DNA of 53,469 nucleotides from Candidatus Fermentithermobacillaceae bacterium UBA3907 (GCA_002391545.1 DGFF01000068.1:653-54121), one strand, 5' to 3'; counted from the stretch's first letter, positions 40,808-50,142 are shown. Notes: a model not told the origin generated them from the letters alone. A program made the numbers and translations.

Positions 40808-41817
40808 AAACCCTTACATCTCTTTCCGGCGTTTCAGGTGATGAATATGAGGTTCGGGACGGGATAATAAAAGAGCTAGATAGCATGGGAGTATCGTACG
40901 AATGCGACGTGCTGGGCAACGTAATTGCAAGAAAAGGCAACAAAGGGCCCAAAGTCATTATAGATGCTCATATGGACGAAGTTGGGCTGGTAATTACGTA
41001 TATTGAAAAGAACGGATTTCTTAGATTTGCTACAGTTGGGGGTATAGATTCTAGAGTTTTGGTGTCCAAGCGTGTTTTGATAGGTAAACATAGAACACCT
41101 GGCGTAATAGGAGCCAAGGCCATACACCTCCAGGAGCGGGATGAACGTAACCGAGTAATACCTTCAGACCAGCTTTTCATCGATATCGGCGCTAGTTCGA
41201 AAGAAGAAGCGGAACGCAAAGTCAAACAAGGTGACTATGTGATCTTTGATACCGAATATGAAGAACTATCTGACGGAATAGTAAAGGCCAAAGGTTTGGA
41301 CGACAGGGTAGGCTGCGCTATATTGTTGGAGGTTCTCAAGGAGCCTTGGGAGGATATAAACCTTTACGCAGTATTTGCCACTCAAGAGGAAGTGGGACTA
41401 AGAGGCGCTAAAGTAGCCGCATATGGCATTGAGCCTGATATGGGTTTGGCCATAGAGGGTACCGTTTGCGCAGATATACCAGGTACTGACAAAGAGTTTC
41501 AAGCTACACGTCTAGGTCAAGGAGCTGCTCTTAGCATTATGGACTCAGGTTCCATACCTAACAGGGCAATGTTGAAAGAGCTAATAAGGTTAGCTAAAGA
41601 AAACGACATTCCTGTGCAGTTCCGGGAGGCTACTTCAGGCGGAAACGATGCGGCTGCGATCCAACAGGCTAGGGCTGGATGTCCAGTAGCCTCTGTTTCT
41701 GTACCTTGTCGGTACATACACACGCCCTGTTCTTTAATGTCAATGTCAGATTTTGAAGCAGCTAAACAATTGGTAATTGCTTTCTTGAAAAGTGTTGAAG
41801 GAGGTTTTAGACCGTGA
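40798..41817 (+). CDS. M42 family metallo-aminopeptidase, copy 2
   Basis: Second of the tandem M42 enzymes, 339 residues. DAHMDEVGLVI, GLDDRVGCAIL, ATQEEVGLRGAK and RYIHTPCSLM hold the metal and catalytic residues; LAIEGTVCAD has Glu where copies 1 and 3 have Asp, a variation seen in the family. AAGGAG places the start at ATG 40798, inside the last codons of copy 1; the open frame upstream to 40774 is ignored. It overlaps copy 3 by four bases (GTGA), so the three are a single translated unit. Confidence 0.93.
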   Translation: MDLKTLTSLSGVSGDEYEVRDGIIKELDSMGVSYECDVLGNVIARKGNKGPKVIIDAHMDEVGLVITYIEKNGFLRFATVGGIDSRVLVSKRVLIGKHRTPGVIGAKAIHLQERDERNRVIPSDQLFIDIGASSKEEAERKVKQGDYVIFDTEYEELSDGIVKAKGLDDRVGCAILLEVLKEPWEDINLYAVFATQEEVGLRGAKVAAYGIEPDMGLAIEGTVCADIPGTDKEFQATRLGQGAALSIMDSGSIPNRAMLKELIRLAKENDIPVQFREATSGGNDAAAIQQARAGCPVASVSVPCRYIHTPCSLMSMSDFEAAKQLVIAFLKSVEGGFRP

Positions 41818-42806
41818 AAGAACTTGTAAAGAAATTCACAGAAGGTTTTGGGCCATCAGGCTTTGAGGATTCTATAAGAGAGATCATTCGTAAAGAAGTA
41901 GAACCATTTGTGGATGAAGTTAGAGTAGATGCATTGGGTAATCTGATTTGTTTTAAGAAAGGAAATGGCGGCAAAAAGGTTTTGCTCGATGCCCATATGG
42001 ACGAAATCGGCGTAATAATTACTCACATTGACGAAAACGGGTTCCTCAGATTTGGCAGTATAGGTGGAGTCAACCCTATAATCGCTCTAGGCCAGAGAGT
42101 TTACTTCGAAAATGGTGTTTGCGGAGTTATAGGCAGTGAAAGAATTGAAGATCCTAAAGACTTAAAGTTGGAGAAGTTTTTCATAGATATTGGTGCTAAG
42201 AGCAGGGAGCAAGCTGCTGAAAAAGTTAAAGTGGGAGACGCTGGCGCGTTTTTGCAGACAGCCATCGATCTAGGCGACAGAATGATCGCAAAGGCTATGG
42301 ACGATAGAATTGGATGTGTAGTGATCGTAGAAGTCCTTAGGCAGCTTAAGGAAACTAAACATGACATATATGCAGTGTTTGCCACCCAAGAAGAGGTAGG
42401 TCTAAGGGGAGCTAGGGTAGCTGCTTACGGTGTAGAACCAGACGTAGGCATTGCATTTGATGTGACCGGTACAGGAGATACTCCTAAGGCTCGTACTATG
42501 GATGTGTCCATCGGGAAGGGTGCTGCAATCAAAGTGAAAGATTCCAGCTTGATTTGTCATCCAGGATTAAGGGAGTACCTCGTAAAATTGGCTGAAGAGA
42601 ACGGGATTCCTTACCAGCTTGAAGTACTAGAATCAGGTGGTACCAATGCAGGTGCGATACAGATGACTAAAGCCGGTATACCCGCTGGGGTCATTTCAAT
42701 TCCTTCAAGATACATTCACACACCAGGAGAAATGGTAGATCTTGATGATGTCAAGGCTTGTATAGATCTTTGCGTTGCCGCTTGCCAAAGCCCACTGGAT
42801 TTTTGA
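41814..42806 (+). CDS. M42 family metallo-aminopeptidase, copy 3
   Basis: Third tandem M42 aminopeptidase, 330 residues. DAHMDEIGVIIT, AMDDRIGCVVIV, ATQEEVGLRGAR, IAFDVTGTGD and RYIHTPGEMVD contain the expected ligands. The active region of all three copies is intact. GTG start at 41814 with AAGGAGG upstream. tldD begins 23 bases after its stop, so the peptidase and TldD/TldE genes are likely one operon. A hetero-oligomeric TET particle built from the three copies is possible; mixed TET particles are known in Pyrococcus. Confidence 0.93.
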   Translation: MKELVKKFTEGFGPSGFEDSIREIIRKEVEPFVDEVRVDALGNLICFKKGNGGKKVLLDAHMDEIGVIITHIDENGFLRFGSIGGVNPIIALGQRVYFENGVCGVIGSERIEDPKDLKLEKFFIDIGAKSREQAAEKVKVGDAGAFLQTAIDLGDRMIAKAMDDRIGCVVIVEVLRQLKETKHDIYAVFATQEEVGLRGARVAAYGVEPDVGIAFDVTGTGDTPKARTMDVSIGKGAAIKVKDSSLICHPGLREYLVKLAEENGIPYQLEVLESGGTNAGAIQMTKAGIPAGVISIPSRYIHTPGEMVDLDDVKACIDLCVAACQSPLDF

Positions 42807-42829
42807 AGGGGGAAGGAGCGTAGTTCTCA

Positions 42830-44257
42830 ATGTTAGAACTAGAAAAGGTGTTAGGAATTGCCCAGAAATTAGGGGCTGAATACGCAGATGCTCGCTACGT
42901 GTCTACTAAGGCAGAACCCATATTTCTCGAAAGTGATGGGGCAAGTAGCGTATCAACTTCTAAAAGCACAGGTGTAGGCTTGCGAGTGTTGGTAGATGGC
43001 GCATGGGGTTTTGCGTCAACTCCCAATCTGAATGAAAGAAGTTTGGGCCAGTTGGCAAAAGAAGCAGTTGAAATCGCTAGCGCATCAGCGATGTACAAAA
43101 AAGGTGAAGGAACCAGCTTAGATCCCCTGCCTTCAATTAACGTTAAGTACAAAACGCCAGTAAAAGTTGATCCGTTTAGCGTTAAGGCTGAAGAAAAACT
43201 GGAGTATCTAAACGATGCCCTAAGCGAGGTAAAAGGCATGCCAGATATTTCTCGGGCTAGGGCTTCTATGATTTCCTACACAGAAGAAAAAGTGTTTTTG
43301 TCTACAGATGGGCGAAAGATCTCTCAGAATTTAACCTATACAGGGGCAGGGATTTCCGTTACCGCAAGGGGGCCCAACGATGCCCAAAGCAGATCCTTTG
43401 ACGATTACGCTTCTTCTGGGTATGAGTTTGTATTAGATTTGGATTTGAAAACTAAGATACAGGACCTGGCGCGAGAAGCAAGAGAACTATTAAACGCCCC
43501 TGTCTGTCCTGAAGGAGTGACAGACCTGGTGATGGGCGGTTCCATGACTGCGTTGCAGATCCATGAATCATGCGGACATCCTGTGGAGCTGGACAGAGTA
43601 ATGGGTTGGGAAACGACTTATGCAGGCACTTCGTTCCTGACGCCGGAGAAGAAAGGAACTTTTAGGTACGGTTCTCCTGAAGTACACATAGTCGCTGATG
43701 CTACCATACCTGAAGGTCTTGGGAGTTTTGGATACGATGACGAAGGCATTGAAGCTCAAAGAACAGACCTAATAGTTGATGGAATCTTCCAGGATTATCT
43801 GACTTCCAGAGAGTTGGCACCTATGTTTGATCAAGAGTCTAACGGCAGCATGCGTGCAGTGGGCTGGGAAAACTTGCCTATGATAAGGATGACGAATATA
43901 AACTTGGAGCCAGGCGATTGGACTTTAGATGAGATCATACGTGATACCCAAGACGGCATTTTTGTAGATACGCCGAAAAGCTGGAGCCTTGATGACAAGC
44001 GCTTGAATTTCCATTTTGGTCAAGAAATAGCCTTCGAGATCAAAGACGGTTCTTTAGGCAGGATGCTGAAGAACTCGGCCTACACCGGCATGACGCCTGA
44101 GTTTTGGAGATCATGTGATGCAGTAGCAGGGAAAGACGAATGGAAGGTTTGGGGAACGCCCGGCTGCGCCAAAGGCGAGCCAGTCCAGGTTATCCATGTG
44201 GGGCACGGAGCATCGCCGGCTCGCTTCCGCAATATAAAGGTAGGTGTGGAGGAATGA
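42830..44257 (+). CDS. tldD: Metalloprotease TldD
   Basis: TldD is the zinc-bearing subunit of the TldD/TldE protease, which trims peptide precursors such as microcin B17 and degrades the antitoxin CcdA in E. coli. It cuts unfolded peptides inside the hollow heterodimer. The zinc motif HExxxH is HESCGHPVEL at residues 245-250, and the third ligand region is likely near CDAVAGKDEW. 475 residues as expected. It overlaps tldE by four bases (ATGA) and follows three M42 peptidases, a set that would take peptides to free amino acids. Confidence 0.94.
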   Translation: MLELEKVLGIAQKLGAEYADARYVSTKAEPIFLESDGASSVSTSKSTGVGLRVLVDGAWGFASTPNLNERSLGQLAKEAVEIASASAMYKKGEGTSLDPLPSINVKYKTPVKVDPFSVKAEEKLEYLNDALSEVKGMPDISRARASMISYTEEKVFLSTDGRKISQNLTYTGAGISVTARGPNDAQSRSFDDYASSGYEFVLDLDLKTKIQDLAREARELLNAPVCPEGVTDLVMGGSMTALQIHESCGHPVELDRVMGWETTYAGTSFLTPEKKGTFRYGSPEVHIVADATIPEGLGSFGYDDEGIEAQRTDLIVDGIFQDYLTSRELAPMFDQESNGSMRAVGWENLPMIRMTNINLEPGDWTLDEIIRDTQDGIFVDTPKSWSLDDKRLNFHFGQEIAFEIKDGSLGRMLKNSAYTGMTPEFWRSCDAVAGKDEWKVWGTPGCAKGEPVQVIHVGHGASPARFRNIKVGVEE

Positions 44258-45597
44258 TAGGAAAAGAAGATGCCTTTAAAGTTTTGGATAGGGTGCTTTC
44301 TTATGGCGAGGGAGTAGATATTGCCGCCCACCTAACTTCAGAGGACATTAGCCTTACTAGGTATGCGCGGAATCAGATTCACCAGAATCTGAGACGGGAA
44401 AACTGCCATTTGACAGTTACAGCGGTAAAGGGTAAGAAGGTTGGCGCAGCGTCTACCAATCTATTGGATGAACGGTCCTTGCGTTGGGTAGTTGAACAAG
44501 CTAAAGAAAGTATGGAACTTGCTCAAGAGGATCCAGACCTGCCCCCTCTTTTCCGAGCTGAACCTGCGGCTCCAATAAATACGTATGTGCCTTACACTGC
44601 CCAGATGACTCCTTCAGAAAGAGCTTTAGGTTGTGGTGCAGTTATTTCGGCGGCTCAAAAGGAAGGTATTCTGGCCTCAGGCACTTATTCTACATTGGTT
44701 AGGGAAACGGTAGTTGCCAATACGCCTGGCACCAGGGCGTACAACGTTGCCACAGAAGCGTTTTTCAAGACTGTTGTAGAATCGGGAGACAACACTGGAT
44801 ATGCTGATAGGCTTGTGAGAGATGCAAGAGATATTGATTATGACCAAGTAGCCAGGGAAGCAGTTGAACGAGCCCTCCTTTTCGATGAACCTGTGGATTT
44901 AAAGCCTGGGAGATACGATACTATTTTCCTAGAATATGCTGTGGCCGATTTAATCCGTTTCCTGGGTTATGTTGCGTTCAGTGCTGCCGCAAAGCAGCGG
45001 GGTACCAGTTTTATGGCTACGAAAATGGGACAGAAGGTCATGGGTGATAATGTCACTATGTGGGACGATGGCATGGATACTAGGGGATTTGCGTCTCCCT
45101 TTGATGCTGAAGGTGTTCCTAGGGAAAAGGTGGTATTCATAGACAAAGGAGTAGCTACGGGTGTAGTTTACGATACTAGAACTGCAGCCAAAGACGGTGT
45201 TACTTCTACAGGGCACGCGACTTCAGTTCTAGGCAGGTCCCAACCTATGCCCCACAACATGTTTATGGCTACAGGAGATTCTTCTTTGGAAGATATGATT
45301 CTATCCACAGAGAAAGGTGTCTTAGTAACCCGGTTCCATTACACTCATTGCCCTGAACCCATGAGGGTCGTTGCGACTGGTACTACCAGAGATGGTACAT
45401 TTCTCATAGAAGATGGACAATTGGTTGCTAGAGTCCACAATTTACGTTTTACCGAGTCTATGCTCGATGCTTTTTCTAACGTCGAAGCTATATCTAAAGA
45501 CGCTAGAGTGGTTAAGGACTGGTGGAGCACTTTTATTTCAGTTTTTCCTGCGGTTAAAATAAAAGATTTCAATTTTACAGGTTCTACTACGTTCTAG
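44254..45597 (+). CDS. tldE: TldE/PmbA, non-metal partner of TldD
   Basis: Partner of TldD, same fold but without the HExxxH zinc site, 447 residues. Family-like segments: LTRYARNQIHQNLRRENCHL, NTPGTRAYNVATEAFF, FASPFDAEGVPREKVVFIDK, TSTGHATSVLGRSQPMPHNM and ENGQLVARVHNLRFTES-like text near the end (EDGQLVARVHNLRFTES). An open frame continues upstream to 44140, inside tldD, but GTGGAGGA with ATG 44254 gives the start. A hairpin terminator follows the stop. Confidence 0.92.
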   Translation: MIGKEDAFKVLDRVLSYGEGVDIAAHLTSEDISLTRYARNQIHQNLRRENCHLTVTAVKGKKVGAASTNLLDERSLRWVVEQAKESMELAQEDPDLPPLFRAEPAAPINTYVPYTAQMTPSERALGCGAVISAAQKEGILASGTYSTLVRETVVANTPGTRAYNVATEAFFKTVVESGDNTGYADRLVRDARDIDYDQVAREAVERALLFDEPVDLKPGRYDTIFLEYAVADLIRFLGYVAFSAAAKQRGTSFMATKMGQKVMGDNVTMWDDGMDTRGFASPFDAEGVPREKVVFIDKGVATGVVYDTRTAAKDGVTSTGHATSVLGRSQPMPHNMFMATGDSSLEDMILSTEKGVLVTRFHYTHCPEPMRVVATGTTRDGTFLIEDGQLVARVHNLRFTESMLDAFSNVEAISKDARVVKDWWSTFISVFPAVKIKDFNFTGSTTF

Positions 45598-45608
45598 AAG
45601 CAAAAATG

Positions 45609-45647
45609 AGGGCGGTTGGAAAATTATATGCCACCGCCCTTTGTTTT
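45609..45647 (+). terminator. Rho-independent terminator after tldE
   Basis: AGGGCGGTTGG (45609-45619) pairs with CCACCGCCCT (45631-45640) with one bulged T, followed by TTGTTTT. It ends the M42-tldD-tldE operon against the convergent amidase gene. Confidence 0.85.
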
Positions 45648-45656
45648 ATCTCAAAT

Positions 45657-47897
45657 TTATCTAGAAGTTCCAGGTGTAAAGTATGCTTGAAGAGCATTGA
45701 AAATTCCTCGAGCTGCGGCTTCTTGAATGTTTGCTTGCTTCAGCAGCTGCTCTTCTCTAGGATTTGAAAGATACATAACTTCCACTAGGATGGAAGGACA
45801 CTGGGCTTCTCTGTTTACAAAAAAGTTGGCATTCCTAATTCCCCTGCTGTAAGTGCCTAAACTCTTCGTAACTTCTTTCTGCATCAGTTGGGCAAGCCTT
45901 TTAGATTCAGATACGTTTAAGGTGTTTTCACATACGTAGGTAGTGGTGCCACAGATGGACTTATCGTTATGGGCGTCGTTATGTATTGAAACGAACACAT
46001 GGGCTTTAGATGACCATGCTGTCCTTTTAGCCAGATCCCCTGAGTATTCATCTATATCTGGCTTCCAATCTTCAGGCGCAGTGGCTGCCTCATAAGGCCC
46101 TGATCGGGTCATAATAACGGTAGATCCTGCATCTTCTAAGAGTTTTTTGAGTCTTATCGCTATCTCCCAGTTAGCCACCCGCTCAGAGTATCCTGTAGGT
46201 CCTATTGCACCTGGATCGCTGCCGCCGTGGCCAGGATCAATCACAACAACTTTTCCTTCTAGACCTGGGTTGTGGAAAATAGCTTCTACGGAATTTGGAT
46301 TCTTTTTAAGAAGATATGAAGCGCCTTGAGACGCATCTAGCGATAAAGTCACTCCGTCTTTTCCAGAGGAAACGTTTGTCGCTTTAACTAGGTTACCCTG
46401 GATTTGAGACAATTCTCCTGAATACGATGCCCCTGGCAAAAACATGTCGACTGTAGAACCGTTTCTGTACATAGTTGGCCAAGCATAACCCAGGGTGTTG
46501 ACCTGTAACGCTTCTCCATCGTCCCGGGGTTCAATGGTTACAGATGTAATAACAGGTGAAAACACCATAACCAGTTTGCCTGGGCTTTGTTCCTTTACCA
46601 TATATGAAGGTTTTTCCTGAAATTTTACGATAACATTGTTTCCTTCAATTCTTACGCTTTCAAATTCGCAGAAGTTTATGTCTAGCCTGCCTGAGGCGCC
46701 AAAGGATGTGGAAGCAGAAATTTTAATAGAATTATCCTCTTCGTTGGGGGTAATCGTCGCAGATTGGAATGGACCTTGCACTGTAAATACCCGAACGCTA
46801 GAGCTTGTGTCTAGGGAAACTGAGAAACTAGGTCCCTTTCCTGGGTTTCCAATAGTTAGCCAAGAAGCGATCCACCCTACTATGCCTTTAGGCGATATAC
46901 ATTTTATCCATTGACCTTGAGTTTCAAGAACCCTAAGAGAGTCACCTTTTTGAACCATGGATATTACAGGGTAATTGGTTCCTGGTCCAGCACGGAAGTT
47001 AACGTCAGTCGCGTTTACACTGATGGTATTGTATTTGCCTATGGACCACGAAGATTCAGACACGCCAAAAGATAGCGTTGGATCGGTTACACACGTTATA
47101 ACTGTATCTGGACCGTAAACCCATCCCCTTGCTCCCCGCGAGGTTTGAACAGCTATCCATGCTCCTTTAGATGTTATGTACTTGGCTGAATCCCCACTCT
47201 TCAGCGTAGCAATGGTTCCTGAGCCTTTTAGGGGATGCTGATAAACTGTAACAGACTGCCCCCGAGGTCTGACCATCATATCTCCTACAACCTTGTCTGT
47301 TTGTTCAATAGACGGTAGTTCCAACTGGAGCAAATCAGATCGCACCCATCCAGATTTTCCGTTGCCAATGGAAAACCTAACCCAGCTACCTTTGCCCTCT
47401 TTATCTCCCCTTCGGGCTTCAGCGAAATAGGTGTTGCCCCTTTGAGTTACTCCGATTACAGGGTAGCTGATGCCCGGTCCTTGGCGTATATTCACGTCTG
47501 TTTTAGTAATAACTGCCTTTATGTTGTAAGAAGTAAGGTCTATGTCTACCAGCCAGTCGGCTATCCACGCTTCTTGATTTTTATACCTAACTTTTAGCCA
47601 GTTGTCTTGGGTTGTTAGTATGTCTAACCAGGTTCCTTGTAAAACTAATCCGATAGATGAGTGCTCAGTCCCTGGGCCTGTCCTTAAGTTACACGCGTCT
47701 CCAACTACTATTCCTTTGAACCCTGCAAAGTCTTGCGGTATTGACGCTGCTTGAGACGCCATGAGTGTGGGAGTTAACGTGAGGGTTGTAGTTGATACTA
47801 TGCAAGCGATCAGAACTAAGAGGAGAATTTTTGGCGTCCGCGTTTTCTTAGAGCGTACTGTGGCATTGGGATAAAAAGGCAAATTGAGTTTTTTCAT
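45657..47897 (-). CDS. Secreted N-acetylmuramoyl-L-alanine amidase with four SH3 domains
   Basis: A 746-residue peptidoglycan hydrolase. The signal sequence is long (KILLLVLIACIVSTTTLTL, cut likely near ASQA, residue 50). Then four bacterial SH3 domains: about 60-118 (NLRTGPGTEHSSIGLV), 125-190 (NIRQGPGISYPVIGV), 203-262 (degenerate, VTVYQHPLKGSGTIATL) and 290-350 (NFRAGPGTNYPVISMV). AMIN-like beta regions follow at roughly 368-530. Amidase_3 begins near 550: VVIDPGHGGSDPGAIG with His557, the Glu in YSERVANWEIA, and VSIHNDAH. It cuts the bond between MurNAc and L-Ala. It stands alone, with no clear promoter in the 141-base gap upstream. Confidence 0.93.
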   Translation of the reverse strand: MKKLNLPFYPNATVRSKKTRTPKILLLVLIACIVSTTTLTLTPTLMASQAASIPQDFAGFKGIVVGDACNLRTGPGTEHSSIGLVLQGTWLDILTTQDNWLKVRYKNQEAWIADWLVDIDLTSYNIKAVITKTDVNIRQGPGISYPVIGVTQRGNTYFAEARRGDKEGKGSWVRFSIGNGKSGWVRSDLLQLELPSIEQTDKVVGDMMVRPRGQSVTVYQHPLKGSGTIATLKSGDSAKYITSKGAWIAVQTSRGARGWVYGPDTVITCVTDPTLSFGVSESSWSIGKYNTISVNATDVNFRAGPGTNYPVISMVQKGDSLRVLETQGQWIKCISPKGIVGWIASWLTIGNPGKGPSFSVSLDTSSSVRVFTVQGPFQSATITPNEEDNSIKISASTSFGASGRLDINFCEFESVRIEGNNVIVKFQEKPSYMVKEQSPGKLVMVFSPVITSVTIEPRDDGEALQVNTLGYAWPTMYRNGSTVDMFLPGASYSGELSQIQGNLVKATNVSSGKDGVTLSLDASQGASYLLKKNPNSVEAIFHNPGLEGKVVVIDPGHGGSDPGAIGPTGYSERVANWEIAIRLKKLLEDAGSTVIMTRSGPYEAATAPEDWKPDIDEYSGDLAKRTAWSSKAHVFVSIHNDAHNDKSICGTTTYVCENTLNVSESKRLAQLMQKEVTKSLGTYSRGIRNANFFVNREAQCPSILVEVMYLSNPREEQLLKQANIQEAAARGIFNALQAYFTPGTSR

Positions 47898-47980
47898 AGA
47901 TACTAACCTCGCACATATTCTATGCCGTAGACTTCAAGTTCATATCTTCTGTTTAAGACGGTATTAACCCTGCAAATGTT

Positions 47981-48032
47981 CCAAAATTAAGTCAAGCCAC
48001 AACTATTACAATACTGTGAGCTGCGGCTTGAC
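47981..48032 (-). terminator. Terminator of the isc operon (minus strand)
   Basis: The inverted repeat 47991-48004 / 48019-48032 forms a 14-pair stem. In minus-strand RNA the two imperfect positions become G-U pairs, in plus-strand RNA they would be A-C mismatches, so the structure belongs to minus-strand transcripts. TTAATTTT follows on that strand. Confidence 0.75.
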
Positions 48033-48038
48033 CTTTTT

Positions 48039-48440
48039 TTACTCGTGGATGCCTTCTTCAGCCACTTGAACCTTGCCCGTTTTTTCATAGTAGTCTTTAA
48101 TGGCCATGTGTACTGCATCGGCTGCTAGGTTTGAGCAATGCATTTTCTGTGGAGGCAACCCTTCCAGAGCTTCTGCAACAGTTTTGTTGGATATCTCTAA
48201 AGCTTCGTCTAGGGTCTTTCCTTTGACAAGTTCAGTTACCATCGAACTGGTAGCGATGGCCGCGCCGCAGCCGAAAGTCTTGAACTTAATGTCTTCAATT
48301 CTTCCGTCTTTTACTTTTATGGTGATCTTCATGACATCGCCGCATACTGGGTTTCCGACTAGCCCTACCCCATCTGGATTCTCAATTTCGCCTACGTTTC
48401 TTGGGTTCATGAAGTGGTCCATAACCTTTTCGTTGTACAT
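48039..48440 (-). CDS. iscU: Iron-sulfur cluster scaffold protein IscU/NifU N-type
   Basis: A 133-residue scaffold on which Fe-S clusters are assembled using sulfur from IscS. The three cluster cysteines are visible in NPVCGDVMKI, KTFGCGAAIATSS and PQKMHCSNLAADA. YNEKVMDHFMNPRNVGEIENP is the family start. It lacks the other NifU domains. It is the last gene of the iscR-iscS-iscU operon, 28 bases after iscS. No chaperones hscA/hscB or ferredoxin gene are in the set, as usual in anaerobic Firmicutes. Confidence 0.96.
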   Translation of the reverse strand: MYNEKVMDHFMNPRNVGEIENPDGVGLVGNPVCGDVMKITIKVKDGRIEDIKFKTFGCGAAIATSSMVTELVKGKTLDEALEISNKTVAEALEGLPPQKMHCSNLAADAVHMAIKDYYEKTGKVQVAEEGIHE

Positions 48441-48468
48441 ATATATCCCACCTTAGCATTAATACAGT

Positions 48469-49647
48469 TTAATTGCCAAATACAGACATTGCCCGAAGTT
48501 TTTCTACTATGGGCGGCAATACTTCTAGAACATAATCTATGTCTTCCTTTGTGTTAGACCTTCCCAATGTCATCCTCAATGAACCGTGGGCGGTTTCATG
48601 AGGAATTTTCATCGCTAAAAGCACGTGAGAAGGTTCAAGAGAACCTGATGTACAGGCTGAGCCAGATGAAGCTCCGATGCCAAATAAGTCTAAGTTGAGC
48701 AGTATTGCCTCACCTTCCACATATTTGACGCTAATATTTGCATTATGAGGTAATCTTTTTTCAGGGTGTCCGTTTAGCACAGTATCTGGGATCGTGTTAA
48801 GAATACCGTTTATGAGTCTGTCACGCAGCTCCCTTAGTCTTTTAGACTCCTCGGGCATTTCTTGCTGGGCAAGTCGACAAGCTTCGCCAAAACCTACGAT
48901 GCCTGGAACATTCTCTGTTCCTGCCCGAAGTCTTCGCTCATGGATGCCCCCAGTAACTTGGGGTTTTATCTTGGTTCCTTTCCTCACATAAAGAGCGCCT
49001 ACTCCCTTGGGCCCATATATTTTGTGGCTTGAGATTGTGAGCAAATCCACCCCCATGGCATCAACGTTTACAGGAATTTTACCTAAGCTCTGCACTGCAT
49101 CTGAGTGAAATATTATGTTTCGTTCTCGAGCAATTTTCCCGATTTCTTCTACGGGCTGGATTGTTCCTACTTCGTTTTGTCCGTGCATAATCGATATGAG
49201 AATGGTTTCATCTGTGATCGCTTTTCTAACGTCATCTGGATCGATCATCCCGTACTCATCGCACGGAACATAAGTCACCTTGAATCCTTGCTTGGCCAAG
49301 TCTTGAAACGTGTTCAAAACTGCATGATGTTCAATTTGGCTGGTTATTAAGTGGTTTCCTTTGTCTTTCAGCGATTGGGCAACGCCTCTTATGGCGAGGT
49401 TATCTGCTTCAGTCCCGCCAGATGTAAAAATTATCTCTTGAGGGTTAGCGCCTATAGCCGAAGCTATTTGTTCGCGGGCGGCATCTACTGCAACCCGGGC
49501 TTCACGTCCCCAACTGTGTATGCTTGACGGATTTCCGAACTTATCGGCAAAATATGGCAACATAGCCGCGAGAACTTCTGCTCGCACAGGAGTTGTGGCA
49601 GAATGGTCCAGGTACACGAGCCTACGGGCGTTGGAGTGAGTGTTCAT
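48469..49647 (-). CDS. iscS: Cysteine desulfurase IscS/NifS
   Basis: A PLP enzyme that takes sulfur from cysteine and passes it as persulfide to IscU. The PLP lysine is Lys209 (ISSHKIYGPKG), the persulfide-carrying cysteine is Cys332 (SSGSACTSGSLEPSHVL), and YLDHSATTPV, FTSGGTEADNLAI and SDAVQSLGKI are signature parts. 392 residues. ATG at 49647 is within the 3' end of the Rrf2 regulator gene (26-base overlap), so translation is coupled. Confidence 0.97.
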   Translation of the reverse strand: MNTHSNARRLVYLDHSATTPVRAEVLAAMLPYFADKFGNPSSIHSWGREARVAVDAAREQIASAIGANPQEIIFTSGGTEADNLAIRGVAQSLKDKGNHLITSQIEHHAVLNTFQDLAKQGFKVTYVPCDEYGMIDPDDVRKAITDETILISIMHGQNEVGTIQPVEEIGKIARERNIIFHSDAVQSLGKIPVNVDAMGVDLLTISSHKIYGPKGVGALYVRKGTKIKPQVTGGIHERRLRAGTENVPGIVGFGEACRLAQQEMPEESKRLRELRDRLINGILNTIPDTVLNGHPEKRLPHNANISVKYVEGEAILLNLDLFGIGASSGSACTSGSLEPSHVLLAMKIPHETAHGSLRMTLGRSNTKEDIDYVLEVLPPIVEKLRAMSVFGN

Positions 49648-50089
49648 GACTCTTTTCTCCTTTCAGGTTTTCTATTTCGTCTGTGTCTTCAAGCAAATCC
49701 TGCAGAGTTATGGAATGTAAAACATCATTGATGGCTGTAGTTACTTCACGCCATACTAATTTCGCTTTGCAGTCTGGAGGTCCTTTGCAGCTAGAGAAGT
49801 CTTCCATGGCGCATTTAACCGGAGCCACGGGCCCTTCTACGATGGTTATAATGTCGCCAATGGTTATTTGGCTTGCAGGCTTTGCTAGTTTATAGCCGCC
49901 GCCGAAGCCTCTTTTGCTTTCGACTAGGTTGTGATCCCTCAGGGGTTTTACAATCTGCTCCAAGTAGCCATAGGAAATATTTTGAGTAGAGGAAATCTCC
50001 GCCAGCGACGTTAGATTGTTTCCTCCTTGGGCTAATTGGAACATCATCAATACTGCATAACGACCTTTTGTGGAAATCGAAAAGGACAC
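49622..50089 (-). CDS. iscR: Rrf2 family regulator, IscR-like
   Basis: A 155-residue Rrf2-type repressor. The winged helix is at residues 1-70 (STKGRYAVLMMFQLAQ, ISYGYLEQIVKPLRDHNLVE, KRGFGGGYKLAKP). Three cysteines, Cys93, Cys101 and Cys107 (VKCAMEDFSSCKGPPDCKAK), could hold a [2Fe-2S] or [4Fe-4S] cluster, which argues for an IscR-like Fe-S sensor, not the Cys-free CymR. GTG start behind GAGGTGA. A perfect inverted repeat over its own promoter is the likely binding site, giving feedback control of iscS-iscU. The name iscR is by context and cysteines; spacing differs from E. coli. Confidence 0.9.
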   Translation of the reverse strand: MSFSISTKGRYAVLMMFQLAQGGNNLTSLAEISSTQNISYGYLEQIVKPLRDHNLVESKRGFGGGYKLAKPASQITIGDIITIVEGPVAPVKCAMEDFSSCKGPPDCKAKLVWREVTTAINDVLHSITLQDLLEDTDEIENLKGEKSHEHSLQRP

Positions 50090-50113
50090 CTAATTCACCT
50101 CGAATTCCATACC

Positions 50114-50142
50114 ATTAATCCTATTATTGTACTAGGATTAAT
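50114..50142. promoter_or_regulatory. Probable Rrf2/IscR operator
   Basis: ATTAATCCTA (50114-50123) and TAGGATTAAT (50133-50142) form an exact ten-base inverted repeat with a nine-base spacer. It covers the spacer and -10 of the minus-strand iscR promoter and lies about 25 bases upstream of the plus-strand promoter of the TPR gene. Confidence 0.7.

Noticed and set aside
44140..44253. N-terminal extension of tldE inside tldD
   Set aside because: Reads as out-of-frame tldD sequence; ATG 44254 with GTGGAGGA is the family start.
47898..48038. ydaO-type riboswitch controlling the amidase gene
   Set aside because: Amidase genes can have this switch, but the gap is too short once the isc terminator is subtracted.
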